DNA from: Gordonia alkaliphila | GTDB lineage: Bacteria > Actinomycetota > Actinomycetes > Mycobacteriales > Mycobacteriaceae | Length of the DNA: 64,000 nt | Assembly: GCF_023017165.1 (NCBI RefSeq) | Contig: NZ_JALKBW010000001.1 | Span: forward strand, 2,170,001 to 2,234,000 | Direction: 5' to 3' | Part shown: piece after piece, positions 39,139 through 48,108 of the stretch | Layout: every line of letters begins with the position of its first letter | Numbering within the stretch: position 1 is the first letter of the stretch | Made by a program: the position numbers and the translations under genes | The notes under the pieces: generated by a model | Seen by the model: only the letters and a program-made list of their open reading frames with translations | The model's database searches: none | Told to the model about the DNA's origin: nothing

Positions 39139-40154
39139 CCAAGGTCTCGTACCTGACGGTGACCAAGGCGTTCGTCTTCATCCTCGTCGGCATCATCGCC
39201 GCGACGCTGACCGTCAACACCCTGCGGGTTCCGGTGCGCGGTGCGGCCGACACCTACGTGCTGATGTTCACCGACGCCGAGGGGCTGGTGGAGGGTAATC
39301 CGGTCAAGATGTCCGGGGTGCGCATCGGCCGGGTCTCCGAGGTGAGCCTCGATCCGCAGTCCGGAGGCAAGGCGCTGGCGCGGGTGTCGGTCCAGATCGA
39401 AGCCGCGCACCCGGTACCCGAACGGGTGCACGCCGCGGTGCGGTACGGCGACATGCTCGGCGCGCGCTACATCGCGCTGTCGGATGCGGGACCGGATGCG
39501 CCGGCCCGCGAGGGCAACCGCGTGTCGGTCGCCGCGACCAGTGCGCCGGTGAATCTCACGGCGCTGATGAACGGCTTCGAGCCGTTGTTCGCCTCGCTCG
39601 AACCCGACCAGGTGAACGACCTGGCCCAGGGCTTCGTCGACACGTTCGCCGGTCGCACCAAATCGGTGGATCTGCTGCTGCGGCAGATCGGCAACATGGG
39701 CGCGAACCTGTCCGACAACGCCACTGTGTTCGCCCAGCTCGTCACCAACCTGAACACGTTGATGGGCAGCGCCGATGCGCGCAGCGGGCAGCTCACCGAG
39801 CTGTTCGCCGGCCTCGGGCAGCTGACCTCGGCCATCGTCGGCGACGACGGAGAGCTGACCCGGCTGCTGGACTCCGGCGACCGGGCACTCGGGTCGCTCG
39901 CGCAGATGATGACGACGGCCGGGTCGTCGTTCGCCGACTCGCTGAGCGGGCTGCGTGACGTCACCGGCGCGTGGATCCCGCAGACCCAGCAGTTCGACAC
40001 CTTCCTAGCTCGGATGCCGGTGCTCGCCGACCGAATCAACCACAGCGGACGCTACGGGGGCTTCATGATGCTGTACCTCTGCAACTTCACCCTCAAGGGT
40101 TTCGATCTGGAGGCCAACATCTTCGGCCCGCTGCATTCGCCGGTGTGCAGGTAG
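39135..40154 (+). CDS. Mce-family protein B
   Basis: A 339-residue MCE subunit with an N-terminal anchor helix (AFVFILVGIIAATLTVNTL), the MCE domain (TDAEGLVEGNPVKMSGVRIG near residue 45; RYGDMLGARYIALSD near residue 100), then long alpha-helices that form the tunnel ring stack, and a short C-terminal part ending in a Cys pair (YLCNFTLKG, SPVCR). This ending, with GG-M-YLCN-TL, is typical of MceB. ATG 39135 overlaps the mceA stop. Confidence 0.9.
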   Translation: MTKVSYLTVTKAFVFILVGIIAATLTVNTLRVPVRGAADTYVLMFTDAEGLVEGNPVKMSGVRIGRVSEVSLDPQSGGKALARVSVQIEAAHPVPERVHAAVRYGDMLGARYIALSDAGPDAPAREGNRVSVAATSAPVNLTALMNGFEPLFASLEPDQVNDLAQGFVDTFAGRTKSVDLLLRQIGNMGANLSDNATVFAQLVTNLNTLMGSADARSGQLTELFAGLGQLTSAIVGDDGELTRLLDSGDRALGSLAQMMTTAGSSFADSLSGLRDVTGAWIPQTQQFDTFLARMPVLADRINHSGRYGGFMMLYLCNFTLKGFDLEANIFGPLHSPVCR

Positions 40155-40163
40155 GGGCGGGGC

Positions 40164-41207
40164 ATGTTTCTGGTTCGACTCATCGACGTCTTCGTCGGCA
40201 TCCTGGAGTTCGTCTTCAAGTCCGACAAGCGCGGGCAGGGCGCGTCGCCCGCGGTGCTCGGCACCGCAGGCATCCTCACGCTGGTGGTCCTGGTGCTGGT
40301 GGCCATCGGCATCCCGCGGATCTCCTACCACGTGAAGACCTCGCCGTACTCGGCCGAACTGGCCAATGCGGGAGGGCTCATCACGTCTGATCCGGTGCTG
40401 GTGGCGGGCGTCCCGGCCGGGCGCATCGAATCCATCGAGCTGGCCGGCGACCGCGTGCGGGTCGGCTTCCGGCTCGACAACGTTCAGCCGCTCGGCGACC
40501 AGACTCGGGCGACGGTGCGACTGCGCACCGTCCTGGGCAAGCGGTACTTCGAGGTGATCCCCGCCGGCTCCGGCCAGGTCGGGGAGAACAACACGATTCC
40601 GTTGTCGCGCACCGACTCTCCGTACACGCTCGACGACATCTCGTCCGATGCGGTCGACTCGTCGGCGGAAGTGGATCCGCAGGTGGTGCGCTCCATGATG
40701 ACCACGCTGCGGGCTCTGGTTCCCGACTCCGATGAGCTGTCCGGCGCGATGGACGGGGTCGGCGGGGCGGCCCTGGCCGTCTCCGGCACCGGCGCCCAAC
40801 TCGATCAGCTGCTCCGAGTGGCCAAGCGGCTGGCGGATGTGACTGCGAGCCAAGCAGATTCGCTGTCGAACGCGATGGGCAGCACGCAGGCGATCGTGCA
40901 GACGCTTGTGGTCCGCAAGGTGGTCCTGACGCGCCTCGTCGACAACCTGCGCCTGGTGCTCTCCACCATGGCCGAGACCTTCCCGACCGTTCCGATGGGA
41001 GAACTGGTGACGAATGTGGCCGCGGTGACGGGCACGCTCAAGAGCAATGTCGACCAGATCGACCAGCTCCTCAAGAAGCTGCCGCCGGCGATGCGGACCA
41101 TCACCGACGCGACGGGCAACGGCAACTGGGCTGACGTGTCCTCGCCGTCGGCCGTGATTCCGGACGGCATGCTGTGCGTGCTCGGCGTGATGACGGGGTG
41201 CCGCTGA
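40164..41207 (+). CDS. Mce-family protein C
   Basis: A 347-residue MCE subunit. It opens with a short amphipathic part, then VLGTAGILTLVVLVLVAIGI as the anchor helix (residues ~27-48). The MCE domain shows ELANAGGLITSDPVLVAGVP near residue 70 and RTVLGKRYFEVIPAG near residue 118. Helical tunnel segments follow. The C-terminus ends in a cysteine pair (MLCVLGVMTGC). The gap to mceB is 9 bases. Its stop overlaps mceD (TGATG). Confidence 0.88.
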   Translation: MFLVRLIDVFVGILEFVFKSDKRGQGASPAVLGTAGILTLVVLVLVAIGIPRISYHVKTSPYSAELANAGGLITSDPVLVAGVPAGRIESIELAGDRVRVGFRLDNVQPLGDQTRATVRLRTVLGKRYFEVIPAGSGQVGENNTIPLSRTDSPYTLDDISSDAVDSSAEVDPQVVRSMMTTLRALVPDSDELSGAMDGVGGAALAVSGTGAQLDQLLRVAKRLADVTASQADSLSNAMGSTQAIVQTLVVRKVVLTRLVDNLRLVLSTMAETFPTVPMGELVTNVAAVTGTLKSNVDQIDQLLKKLPPAMRTITDATGNGNWADVSSPSAVIPDGMLCVLGVMTGCR

Positions 41208-42358
41208 TGGCTTTCCGTCAAGTCCGCGAAGTGCGGCAGCGCAAGCGCTACGGCGGCCGGATCTTCCTGGCCCTGCTGGTGGTCACCACCCTGGTGGTGG
41301 GCGGCTGGTTCGTTCTGGTGCGCAAGCCCGACGTGCGCACCGTGCACGCCGACTTCTCCTTCGTGAACGGGTTGTTCACCGGTTCCAAGGTGACCGTCCT
41401 CGGGGTGCCGGTGGGCCGGATCGACGAGTTGTCGGCGCGCGGCGACCACGTGCGGGTCACGATGACCGTCGACGGTGCCGTCGACCTGCCTGCCGACGTC
41501 TCCGCCTACGTGCTGAACCCGTCGGTGATCAGTGAGCGACACCTCGAGTTGGGCCCGGCGTACACCGGCGGCCCGACGCTGGCCGACGGCGCGACCATTC
41601 CGCTGAGCCGGACGCACGCGCCGATCGGGTTCGACCAGCTGCTCGGCAGCCTCGGCGCTCTCACCGACATCCTCGGTCCCGGGGAGGGACCGGACACCAC
41701 GGACCTGGGCACCCTGGTGTCCAAAACCGCGCAGTCGTGGGACGGCCGCGGACCGGAATTTCAGCAGGCCCTCGACCAGTTGGCCTCGGCCAGCGGCATC
41801 GTCGGTGCCCGCAGCGAGGACGTGGAAGGCCTGATCACCGGACTCAACCGACTGATGGCGTCGTTCCACGCCAAGCAGGTCTCGTTGGACGGGCTGATCT
41901 CCTCGATGGGCGAACTGTCGACGCAGTGGGCGGGGACCGATCAGGACATCGCGACGCCGATCGCCGACCTGCGCGTGGTCTTCGACCAGATCAACGCCTT
42001 CGTTCTGCAGCACGGCGACCAGGTCGGCACGGTGGCGGCCAACCTGGAGGAGCTCGGTCGGGTGTTGGTGGCCAACCAGTCCGGCCTGGCCGAGTTCATG
42101 GACCTGGCGCCGCTGATGATGCAGAACCTGTCGGGCACCATCGGGCCGGATCGGCGCGGGCGGATCCGCCTCAACGTGTCCACCACGCTCACCCAGTTCA
42201 AGACGCTCAAGCCGCTGTGCGACCGCTTCCCCATGCCGATCTGCATCGGGGCCGGCCTCACCAATCCGATCTCGTTCCCGATCTCCGCCTCCGATCCGCT
42301 CGGGATCGTGTCGGCGGTGACCGGTGGACAGCTGCCGCCGAAGGAGGGTCCGCGATGA
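41207..42358 (+). CDS. Mce-family protein D
   Basis: A 383-residue MCE subunit with anchor helix IFLALLVVTTLVVGGWFVLV near residue 20 and the MCE domain from residue ~42 (FVNGLFTGSKVTVLGVPVG; NPSVISERHLELGPAY near residue 105). A run of helices then leads to a C-terminal region that holds two cysteines (KPLCDRFPMPICIG). Its ATG overlaps the mceC stop, and its TGA overlaps mceE by ATGA, so the chain of coupled starts continues. Confidence 0.88.
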   Translation: MAFRQVREVRQRKRYGGRIFLALLVVTTLVVGGWFVLVRKPDVRTVHADFSFVNGLFTGSKVTVLGVPVGRIDELSARGDHVRVTMTVDGAVDLPADVSAYVLNPSVISERHLELGPAYTGGPTLADGATIPLSRTHAPIGFDQLLGSLGALTDILGPGEGPDTTDLGTLVSKTAQSWDGRGPEFQQALDQLASASGIVGARSEDVEGLITGLNRLMASFHAKQVSLDGLISSMGELSTQWAGTDQDIATPIADLRVVFDQINAFVLQHGDQVGTVAANLEELGRVLVANQSGLAEFMDLAPLMMQNLSGTIGPDRRGRIRLNVSTTLTQFKTLKPLCDRFPMPICIGAGLTNPISFPISASDPLGIVSAVTGGQLPPKEGPR

Positions 42359-43575
42359 TTGCACGTCGGACAGCGAAGCGGGGCCGCCTGGTGGCGGTGA
42401 GTCTGGCCGCCACCCTTTCTGCGGTAACGGTGAGCGGCTGCGCCTACGGGCTGCAGGACCTGCCGGTGGCCGGTGTCGCCGAGACCTTCCCGGTGACCGC
42501 GGACCTGCGCACCGCCGACGGGGTGGTCAGCGGCGCCGACGTGCGCAGCGGCCAGCAGATCGTCGGTCGCGTCACCGACATCGCCCTGGTCGACGGCCAG
42601 GCGCGCCTGACGCTGAGCCTCGACGGCGACACGTCGTTGCCGGCGAATGTGCAGGCCGCCGTGGAACTCCCGTCCGCGCTGGGCACGCCGTTCATCCGGC
42701 TCACCGAACCGGATCAGCCCGAAGGACGGCTGACGGCGGGCTCGCGCATCGACGTCTCCGAGACGTCGCTGGGGCCGCAGGTGGAGAGCACGCTCGCGGC
42801 ACTGGGCAACCTCGTCACCGGTAGCGGTGTGGGGCAGATCCAGTCGGTGATGCAGAGCCTGAACGAGGCCTTCGCGACCCGCTCGGACAAGGTCGGCGAC
42901 CTGATCGACACCTTGAACCGGCTGCTCAGCAGGTCGTCGACCTACACGGCCGACTTCAACGCGGCGATGCAGGCGGCCGCGGACGTGACCAGTCTGCTGG
43001 CCGCGCAGGAGAGCAAGGTCGCCGAGTTCCTCGAGCAGACGCCCGCGGCGGTCAATGTCCTTGCCCGCCAACGAGATCAGATCGCTGGGCTGATGAGCCT
43101 CACCAGCGGCCTGGCCGCGAACCTCGACACCATCACGCAGGGTCGTCGCGCCGACCTCAACCAGTTGGTGCCGGACGCACAGAAGCTGGTGGACGCGCTC
43201 GCGAGCGTCAACGGCGAGGTGGGAGCGACGCTCGGGCAGATGAACTCGTTCATGGCGAACATGTCGCGCGCGATCCGCGGCGACTACCTCGTCTTCGACG
43301 GCGCGCTGGACATCCCGGGCGGTATCGACAAGATCCTCACCGGCGGCCTGCTGCTGTCCGGGCAGCCGCTGCCGACGCCCGGTGAACTCGCCGACCTGCT
43401 GTCCGGCGGTCTGGGTGCCCCGAAGAGTTCAGCCCCGAAGAGTTCAGCCCCGAAGAGTTCAGCGCCGAAGAGTTCAGCGCCGAAGAAGAAGACTGCCCCG
43501 AAGAAGGCGGACCCCACGGCGAGCAAGGCGCCCGAGAAGTCCAGTGCTCCGACGACCAAGGAGGGATCGCGATGA
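42355..43575 (+). CDS. Mce-family lipoprotein E (LprK-like)
   Basis: The MceE subunit is the lipoprotein of the complex. The 406-residue protein has a signal peptide ending with lipobox VTVSGC, Cys near residue 25, followed by AYGLQDLPV that matches the LprK-type CxxGLxxLPxPG start. The MCE domain follows (RTADGVVSGADVRSGQQIVG near residue 52), then helices, and a low-complexity tail. The tail contains a 15-base tandem repeat encoding SSAPK units (43417-43476) followed by Lys/Ala/Pro/Ser-rich sequence. It overlaps mceF by ATGA. Confidence 0.9.
   Translation: MIARRTAKRGRLVAVSLAATLSAVTVSGCAYGLQDLPVAGVAETFPVTADLRTADGVVSGADVRSGQQIVGRVTDIALVDGQARLTLSLDGDTSLPANVQAAVELPSALGTPFIRLTEPDQPEGRLTAGSRIDVSETSLGPQVESTLAALGNLVTGSGVGQIQSVMQSLNEAFATRSDKVGDLIDTLNRLLSRSSTYTADFNAAMQAAADVTSLLAAQESKVAEFLEQTPAAVNVLARQRDQIAGLMSLTSGLAANLDTITQGRRADLNQLVPDAQKLVDALASVNGEVGATLGQMNSFMANMSRAIRGDYLVFDGALDIPGGIDKILTGGLLLSGQPLPTPGELADLLSGGLGAPKSSAPKSSAPKSSAPKSSAPKKKTAPKKADPTASKAPEKSSAPTTKEGSR
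43417..43488 (+). repeat. 15-bp tandem repeat inside mceE (PKSSA units)
   Basis: Four near-identical units of GCCCCGAAGAGTTCA (43417-43476; the last carries GCGCC in place of GCCCC) are followed by a partial unit. Each unit encodes APKSS, so copy number can change without breaking the frame. It sits in the disordered C-terminal tail of MceE. Confidence 0.92.
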
Positions 43576-44801
43576 GGGATCGGTTTCCCACGGGCACGTT
43601 CCAGTTTCTGCTCTTCGTGGTGATCTCGGCGCTCGTCATCCCGTTCGGGATCGACTACATCGCCGGGCCGGAAGGATTCGGCGACAAGCTGCGGCTGCAC
43701 GCGCAGATGGACGACGCCTTCGGCCTCACGCCGGGCACCGGGGTCACCGTGCGCGGCGTCGACGTCGGCACGGTGTCGGAGGTGCAGCTGCGCACCGACG
43801 GCCGCGGCGCCGACGTGCAGCTGGTGGTGCGCGGTGACACGCGCATCCCGAGCGACTCGTTCCTGCAGGTCACGATGGCGTCGATGGCCGGCATTCAGAG
43901 CGTCGACATCGTGACCGGCCGCGACAACGGTGTGTACCTGCAGGACGGTGCCGCGATCGTCGCCCCCGCCGAGAAGCAGCCGATGCAGATGGACGAGCTG
44001 ATCGGCGAGGCCGCGAAGGTGCTGGCCACGTTCCGCACCGGTTCGGTCGCCACCGTCAGCACCGAGCTGGCGCAGGCCTTCGGCGGCGACCAGGAGTCGC
44101 TCGCCAAGCTCATCACCAACGGCGCGGCCCTGGCGAAGGTGGTGCGCCGCAACGCGCCGATGCTGAAGTCGCTGATGGGCGACTGGCTCGACGTGCTCGG
44201 CGCCATGGACGACACGCGCGCGAGTTTCGAGACCGGCATGCGGTCGGTGGCGAGCTTCACCGATCAGCTCGATGCGTCGCAGCCGGTATTCGTCTACCTG
44301 CTCGATCAGTCGCCCGAAGGGTTGGCCAAGGCGACGGCGCTGTTCGACGAGTACCGCGGCACCTTCGGCGGTGTGCTGGCGAATCTGGCGACCGTCGAGC
44401 CGATCATCTCTGATCGCACGCCGGCGCTGGCCACCGGTCTGCGCACCATCCCGCAGGGCCTGTTGGATCTGCGGTCCATCGTCAAGAACAACCGGGCCGA
44501 CTTCGCGTTGATCGGCACGCAGGGCCCGGTGTGCCTGTTCTACGACGAGCCGCGGCGCGCCATCGGCGACCTCTCACCGTCGCAGCCGAACCTGACGCGC
44601 TACTGCCCGCCCGGCGACGGCCTCGGCCAGCGCGGCTCGGTCAATGCGCCGCGGCCGAACGGGCTGGGCACGCAGAACTGGAAGTCGCCCGGCGGGGCGT
44701 CCGGTCCGCCGGCCGTCACTGATCCGCTGTTGGTCCCCAACGGCACCGAACTCATGCAGATGTGGTCCGAACTCCTGGAAAGAGCACGAAATGGCAACTG
44801 A
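43572..44801 (+). CDS. Mce-family protein F
   Basis: The last MCE subunit, 409 residues. It starts with anchor helix GTFQFLLFVVISALVIPFGI near residue 7, the MCE domain (DAFGLTPGTGVTVRGVDVG near residue 45; SFLQVTMASMAGIQSVDI near residue 98) and the long helical region. The C-terminal part has two cysteines (VCLFYDEP, RYCPPGD) and a Gly/Pro-rich end. Its start overlaps mceE. mceF overlaps the start of the following Mce-associated gene by 11 bases. Confidence 0.9.
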   Translation: MRDRFPTGTFQFLLFVVISALVIPFGIDYIAGPEGFGDKLRLHAQMDDAFGLTPGTGVTVRGVDVGTVSEVQLRTDGRGADVQLVVRGDTRIPSDSFLQVTMASMAGIQSVDIVTGRDNGVYLQDGAAIVAPAEKQPMQMDELIGEAAKVLATFRTGSVATVSTELAQAFGGDQESLAKLITNGAALAKVVRRNAPMLKSLMGDWLDVLGAMDDTRASFETGMRSVASFTDQLDASQPVFVYLLDQSPEGLAKATALFDEYRGTFGGVLANLATVEPIISDRTPALATGLRTIPQGLLDLRSIVKNNRADFALIGTQGPVCLFYDEPRRAIGDLSPSQPNLTRYCPPGDGLGQRGSVNAPRPNGLGTQNWKSPGGASGPPAVTDPLLVPNGTELMQMWSELLERARNGN

Positions 44802-45393
44802 AACCATCGACAAGCCCGAACTCGACGACGACACCCTCGCCGAAGAATCTGCAGCAGGGGAATCCGCCGCGGCGAAGCCCCGCCGGGTCGCGCCGGTGCG
44901 CTCGGCTCGGGTGTCGTGGCAGATGGTGGCCGCCGGCGTCGCGATCGCCGCGCTGCTCGCCGCGGCCGGCTTCTTCGGCTTCCGATTCTTCGCCGATGAC
45001 GCCTCGACGAAGTCCGGTGCGTCGTCGGATGCGGCGGTACTGGCCGTCGCCAACGACTACGCGGTGAAGCTGTCCAGCTTCGACTACCGCGACCTGGACA
45101 AGAACCGGGCGTCGATCACCGCGATGTCCACGCCGGACTTCGGCAAGAAGTACGGCGAGATGGTGGCCGCACTCACCGAGATCGTCGCGAACGGTCAGGG
45201 CGAGGCGACCGCCGAGGTGACGCATTCGGCGGTGGCCTCGCTGGAGGGCGATCAGGCGACGGTGCTGCTGTTCGTCGATCAGACGGCCAAGAACGTCGTC
45301 GCCCCGGACGGCCGCAGCCAGCCGTACCGCATGGTCGTGAAGCTCAAGAAGGTCGACGGCACGTGGCTCGTCGACGACGTTCAGACGGTGTAG
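44791..45393 (+). CDS. Mce-associated membrane protein
   Basis: A 200-residue protein with an acidic cytosolic N-terminus (PELDDDTLAEE), one transmembrane helix (MVAAGVAIAALLAAAGFFGF near residue 48) and a periplasm-facing NTF2-like domain ending KKVDGTWLVDDVQTV, the shape of Mam/Mce-associated proteins. These follow mceF in nearly all mycobacterial mce operons and stabilise the importer. ATG 44791 lies inside the end of mceF. Only one such gene is present here rather than the usual two to four. Confidence 0.85.
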   Translation: MATETIDKPELDDDTLAEESAAGESAAAKPRRVAPVRSARVSWQMVAAGVAIAALLAAAGFFGFRFFADDASTKSGASSDAAVLAVANDYAVKLSSFDYRDLDKNRASITAMSTPDFGKKYGEMVAALTEIVANGQGEATAEVTHSAVASLEGDQATVLLFVDQTAKNVVAPDGRSQPYRMVVKLKKVDGTWLVDDVQTV

Positions 45394-45403
45394 GAGCACT
45401 GAG

Positions 45404-46351
45404 ATGACGAACCTGGAGAACCGAACCGGCAGCAAGTACGCGATGAAGTACCTGCCGAACATCGACGTGGAGCGGCCGGAACTGCGGACCGCGGACACCC
45501 GCATCACCATCACCACGCGTAAGCGCCGGGTCACCAGCCTGCGCAAGCCCGCCGTGGTGCAGGAGGCGCTCGACTTCTGGTCGTTCTCGGGCGCCGCGGC
45601 CAACGTCGTGATGCAGCTCGGCTGGCCGGAAGTGGCCTACGGGGTGATGGAGTCCAAGGTGGAGTCGGGCGCGCTGATGAAGCACCCGTGGAAGCGGGCG
45701 CGCACCACCACGCAGTATCTGGCGGTCGCGATCCTCGGTTCCGAGGAGGAGAAGACGGCGTTCCGCGAGGCGGTGAACTCCGCGCACCGGCACGTGAAGT
45801 CCGACGAGCGGAGCCCGGTGAAGTACAACGCCTTCAACCGCGAGCTGCAGTTGTGGGTCGCGGCCTGCCTGTTCGTCGGTATCGAGGACAGCCACCAGCT
45901 GCTGCACGGGTTGATGGACGAGGAGGAGGCCGAGGGCTTCTATCAGTCGGCCAAGACGCTCGGCACCACGCTGCAGGTGCCCGAGGACATGTGGCCGGCC
46001 ACCCGCGCCGAGTTCGATCACTATTGGAACACCGCCTGCCAGCGCATCGTCATCGACGACACCACGTGCGAGTTCCTCAACGACCTCGTCGATCTGAAGA
46101 TGATCAACCCGTTGATCCGGCTGCCCTTCGTGAACCTGCTGCGGTTCCTCACCATCGGGTCCCTGCCGCCGCTGTTCCACGCGCAGCTGGGTCTGGAATG
46201 GACCGACGACGATCGACGCCGCTTCGAGCACCTGTTCACGTTCGTCTCGATCGTCAACAAGTTCCTGCCGCGTTCGATCCGCTTCGGCGGCAGCCGCGTG
46301 CTGATGAAGGATCTGCAGCGGCGCATGAAGCACAGCCGGGACATGATCTGA
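45404..46351 (+). CDS. DUF2236 oxygenase-like protein, copy 1
   Basis: A 315-residue all-helical protein of the DUF2236 (ER-bound oxygenase MpaB/latex-clearing-protein related) family. Features are FSGAAANVVMQLGWPEVAYG near residue 50, the Thr/Arg block KHPWKRARTTTQYLAVAILG near residue 88, HRHV near residue 128 and LWVAACLFVGIEDSHQL near residue 150. Members of the superfamily bind heme through histidines in these helices. It starts 10 bases after the Mce-associated gene and would therefore be expressed with the importer, perhaps acting on imported lipid or polyprenoid. Activity is not shown by sequence. Confidence 0.8.
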   Translation: MTNLENRTGSKYAMKYLPNIDVERPELRTADTRITITTRKRRVTSLRKPAVVQEALDFWSFSGAAANVVMQLGWPEVAYGVMESKVESGALMKHPWKRARTTTQYLAVAILGSEEEKTAFREAVNSAHRHVKSDERSPVKYNAFNRELQLWVAACLFVGIEDSHQLLHGLMDEEEAEGFYQSAKTLGTTLQVPEDMWPATRAEFDHYWNTACQRIVIDDTTCEFLNDLVDLKMINPLIRLPFVNLLRFLTIGSLPPLFHAQLGLEWTDDDRRRFEHLFTFVSIVNKFLPRSIRFGGSRVLMKDLQRRMKHSRDMI

Positions 46352-46368
46352 GTCGCGAGGGGACCGGG

Positions 46369-47220
46369 ATGTCCACGAAGTCGCGACCGACCCTGCAGCG
46401 AATGCTCGACGAGCCGGTCAGCTATCTGCTCTGGCCGCGCGCGGCGCTGATGCAGCTGGCCCATCCGGCGATCGCCCCGACCGAGGTGGAGAGCGGCGCC
46501 TACGGCAACCGCGGCGCGCACCGGTGGCGGGCCACCATCGAGTATCTGCGGCTGGTGGCCTCCGACGACGACGAGTCGGTGCGGCTGCTGATCCGCGAGG
46601 TGAACCGCATCCATGCGTCGGTGCGGCAGCCGGTCGATCACGACGTCGACGGACCGCGTCGCCCCGCCTTCGATTCGGCCAATCAGGGCTGGGTGGCGGC
46701 CACCTGGTTGCACAGCCTGATCGACGCCTACCGGCTGATGATCTCCGACATCGACGACGACGTCCTCGACCAGCTGGTCGTCGACTTCGAGCGGGTCGGA
46801 GGATTGCTGCAGATGACGGTGGACGAGTGGCCGCAGGACTACGCCGCCTTCCTGCGGTACATCGAGGCGGGGGAGCGGACCTTCCCGGCACGGCTGCCGC
46901 GCTCGGACTCGCGCGACGCGCCCGAACGGCTCCTGCCCGGCGACGTTGCCGCGCAGGTCTTCTCCACCTATTCGCTGCCGTTCCGCTACGTGCGGATGGC
47001 ACCGACGGTCCGGCTGCTGACGTGGGGTGCGGCCGGACCGCAGGTGCGGGAGGTCTACGGCGTCGAGTGGTCGCAGGAGCACCAGCAGCTCTTCGACAAG
47101 CGGGTGCGACGCTGGCGGCGACGGATGGCGTGGTGGCCTGGCGTGTGGCGGCGCCGCAACGGCCGCAAGCAGCGTCGTCGTTCCGCGGAACGGCTGCGCG
47201 AGCACCAGACCTTGGCCTAA
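46369..47220 (+). CDS. DUF2236 oxygenase-like protein, copy 2
   Basis: A 283-residue second DUF2236 protein: AALMQLAHPAIAPTEVESGA near residue 22, HRWRATIEYLRLVA near residue 47, HASVRQP near residue 83, GWVAATWLHSLIDAYRLM near residue 105. The C-terminus is highly basic (RRWRRRMAWWPGVWRRRNGR), which could hold the protein at the membrane. The ATG at 46369 comes 17 bases after copy 1. The two copies are only weakly alike, so they may form a heteromer or act in sequence. Confidence 0.8.
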   Translation: MSTKSRPTLQRMLDEPVSYLLWPRAALMQLAHPAIAPTEVESGAYGNRGAHRWRATIEYLRLVASDDDESVRLLIREVNRIHASVRQPVDHDVDGPRRPAFDSANQGWVAATWLHSLIDAYRLMISDIDDDVLDQLVVDFERVGGLLQMTVDEWPQDYAAFLRYIEAGERTFPARLPRSDSRDAPERLLPGDVAAQVFSTYSLPFRYVRMAPTVRLLTWGAAGPQVREVYGVEWSQEHQQLFDKRVRRWRRRMAWWPGVWRRRNGRKQRRRSAERLREHQTLA

Positions 47221-47270
47221 ACGGAGGTCAAAGCGATCGAACGACGACGATCCCGAACCAAGGAGGACGC

Positions 47271-47960
47271 GTGAGTGCACCGGTGCGGCGAACCCAGCTG
47301 ACCGACGAGGTGGCCGATCGGTTGCGAACCCGGATCATCACCGGCGAAGTCCGGCCGGGGGAGTTCATTCGGCTCGACGAAGCCGCCGCCGAGTTCGGCT
47401 GCAGCGTCACGCCGGTGCGCGAGGCGCTGGTGACGCTGCGTGGAGAAGGACTGGTGCGTTCGTCGCCGCACCGCGGTTTCATCGTCGACGAACTCGGTCG
47501 GGCCGACATCGAGGACATCTTCTGGATGCAGGCCGAACTGTCCGCGCGCCTGGCGACGCACGCGGCGCGCAGCGCGACGTTGGCCGGCGAACTCACCGCG
47601 CTGACCGCGATCGTCGACGACCTCGAGCGCAGCGTCCGTGCCGGGGACGCTCTACGCGTCGGTGAGCACGAGTACGAGTTCCATCGCCGCGTGAATCTCG
47701 CCGGCGGCAGTAAGAAGCTCGCCTGGTTCCTGTCCGCCGCGACGCGGTACACGCCGCACGGTCTGTATACGAGCGATGTGGAGTGGGGTGAGCAGGCGGT
47801 GGCGAGCCACCGTCGACTGATCACGCACCTCGCCGACGGCGATGTCGACGCCATCCGTGCGGAGATCCACTGCCGGTTCGTCGACGCCCGAGAACGCCTG
47901 GTCCGGAGCCTGGAAGGGATCGGTTTCTGGGAGGGCGCCGACCACTCGGCCTCTGCGTGA
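47271..47960 (+). CDS. GntR-family (FadR/FCD type) transcriptional regulator
   Basis: A 229-residue regulator. The winged-helix domain runs over residues ~8-70 (QLTDEVADRLRTRIITGEVR, then SVTPVREALVTLRGEGLV) and an all-helical FCD ligand domain follows (EIDE-type DIEDIFWMQAELSARLA; HEYEFHRRVNLA with the metal-binding Asp/His positions). AGGAGG (47261-47266) sits just before GTG 47271. Mce1R of M. tuberculosis is of the same subfamily and represses its mce operon, so this gene, co-oriented after the DUF2236 pair, is the best candidate regulator of the operon. That link is inferred. Confidence 0.85.
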   Translation: MSAPVRRTQLTDEVADRLRTRIITGEVRPGEFIRLDEAAAEFGCSVTPVREALVTLRGEGLVRSSPHRGFIVDELGRADIEDIFWMQAELSARLATHAARSATLAGELTALTAIVDDLERSVRAGDALRVGEHEYEFHRRVNLAGGSKKLAWFLSAATRYTPHGLYTSDVEWGEQAVASHRRLITHLADGDVDAIRAEIHCRFVDARERLVRSLEGIGFWEGADHSASA

Positions 47961-48000
47961 GCGCTCGGCGGACGCTGTGGCACAATCGAACCCGCATTGA

Positions 48001-48072
48001 TCCGCCGTGGTGTAATCGGCAACACTCCTGATTTTGGTTCAGGCATTTCAGGTTCGAGTCCTGGCGGCGGAG
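48001..48072 (+). tRNA. tRNA-Gln (anticodon TTG)
   Basis: Acceptor TCCGCCG pairs with CGGCGGA (48065-48071). The anticodon stem CCTGA/TCAGG encloses TTTTGGT, giving anticodon TTG. The T arm holds GGTTCGAGTCC. Discriminator is G72. A CCA end is not encoded as CCA in full (GCA follows). It lies after the mce block and could be an integration site, although no integrase is near. Confidence 0.95.
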
Positions 48073-48108
48073 CAACGGTATGCAGGGGAAACTACGGGGG
48101 GAAACCGA

